Below are positions 63,944 through 64,000 of a stretch of DNA of 64,000 bases, piece after piece. The position numbers and the translations under genes are program-made. Below the pieces are notes generated by a model. It saw only the letters and a list, made by a program, of their open reading frames with translations. It made no database searches and was not told the origin of the DNA. The DNA is taken from the NCBI GenBank assembly GCA_036971475.1, contig JBAIZL010000004.1, positions 63,179,253 through 63,243,252 of the forward strand. Reading direction: 5' to 3'. The DNA is from Prosapia bicincta. Taxonomy: Eukaryota; Arthropoda; Insecta; Hemiptera; Cercopidae. Within the stretch, counting starts at the first letter, position 1. Every line of letters starts with the position of its first letter.

Positions 63944-64000
63944 TCAGGTAGTAGAATCGTTTCTAAACTTTTTAAATTTTTGGTTCCTCAATATATTATC

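Overview
The window is AT-rich, eukaryotic and dominated by transposable elements, and I see no confident host gene. The mix of Ty3/gypsy LTR retrotransposons (at least one with a tRNA-Lys-type primer site), piggyBac, a Tc1/mariner-like element with an arthropod-type (DUF4817-like) N-terminal domain, Penelope-like GIY-YIG fragments and long TA/CA/GA microsatellites points to an arthropod, most likely an insect. The species cannot be named from this sequence alone.

Layout. 1-10178: non-coding AT-rich DNA with a diverged repeat pair near 6.8 and 7.9 kb, a possible short exon-like ORF near 8.4 kb, and one copy of a ~300 bp repeat ending at the insertion point of element 1. 10179-18230: element 1, a Ty3/gypsy retrotransposon on the minus strand (LTRs 10183-11506 and 16906-18226, GTAT target duplication). 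Its pol frame is long and open, but gag carries stops and the first integrase catalytic Asp is a His. 21330-23696: a piggyBac transposon (minus) with all three catalytic Asp residues, one frame break in an A8 run and a probable 83-nt intron after a 7-nt first exon. 23.7-41.8 kb: non-coding sequence with compound microsatellites, a Penelope-like fragment at 27.8 kb and interspersed repeat copies at 31.3-32.65 kb.

41890-53533: element 2, a second and young Ty3/gypsy retrotransposon (plus), inserted inside a (TG)n microsatellite. Its 2.0 kb LTRs differ at about a dozen positions by eye. It has a gag frame with one internal stop, an intact 1388-codon protease-RT-RNase H-integrase frame, and a well-formed -1 frameshift signal (A AAA AAC, nine-nucleotide spacer, 8-bp perfect stem) joining them. 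Downstream of pol lies a decayed, integrase-deleted second copy of pol sequence. 53.99-54.68 kb: an internally deleted piggyBac relic (minus). 56864-57790: a 927-bp Tc1/mariner-like element with near-perfect 32-bp inverted ends and a deleted catalytic core. 63.13-63.94 kb: the 3' end of a Penelope-like element (minus) running off the right edge, with a degenerate hammerhead-like motif downstream of its endonuclease.

Within each retrotransposon, gag supplies the particle and protease, RT/RNase H and integrase are made from the downstream frame. In both elements the downstream frame lies in -1 relative to the upstream one, at an A-rich slippery site. The strongest signals for follow-up are the frameshift cassette of element 2, the three-copy GTTGTA-N5-TACAAC motif in the piggyBac termini, the 5' intron of the piggyBac transposase, and the pol duplication inside element 2.
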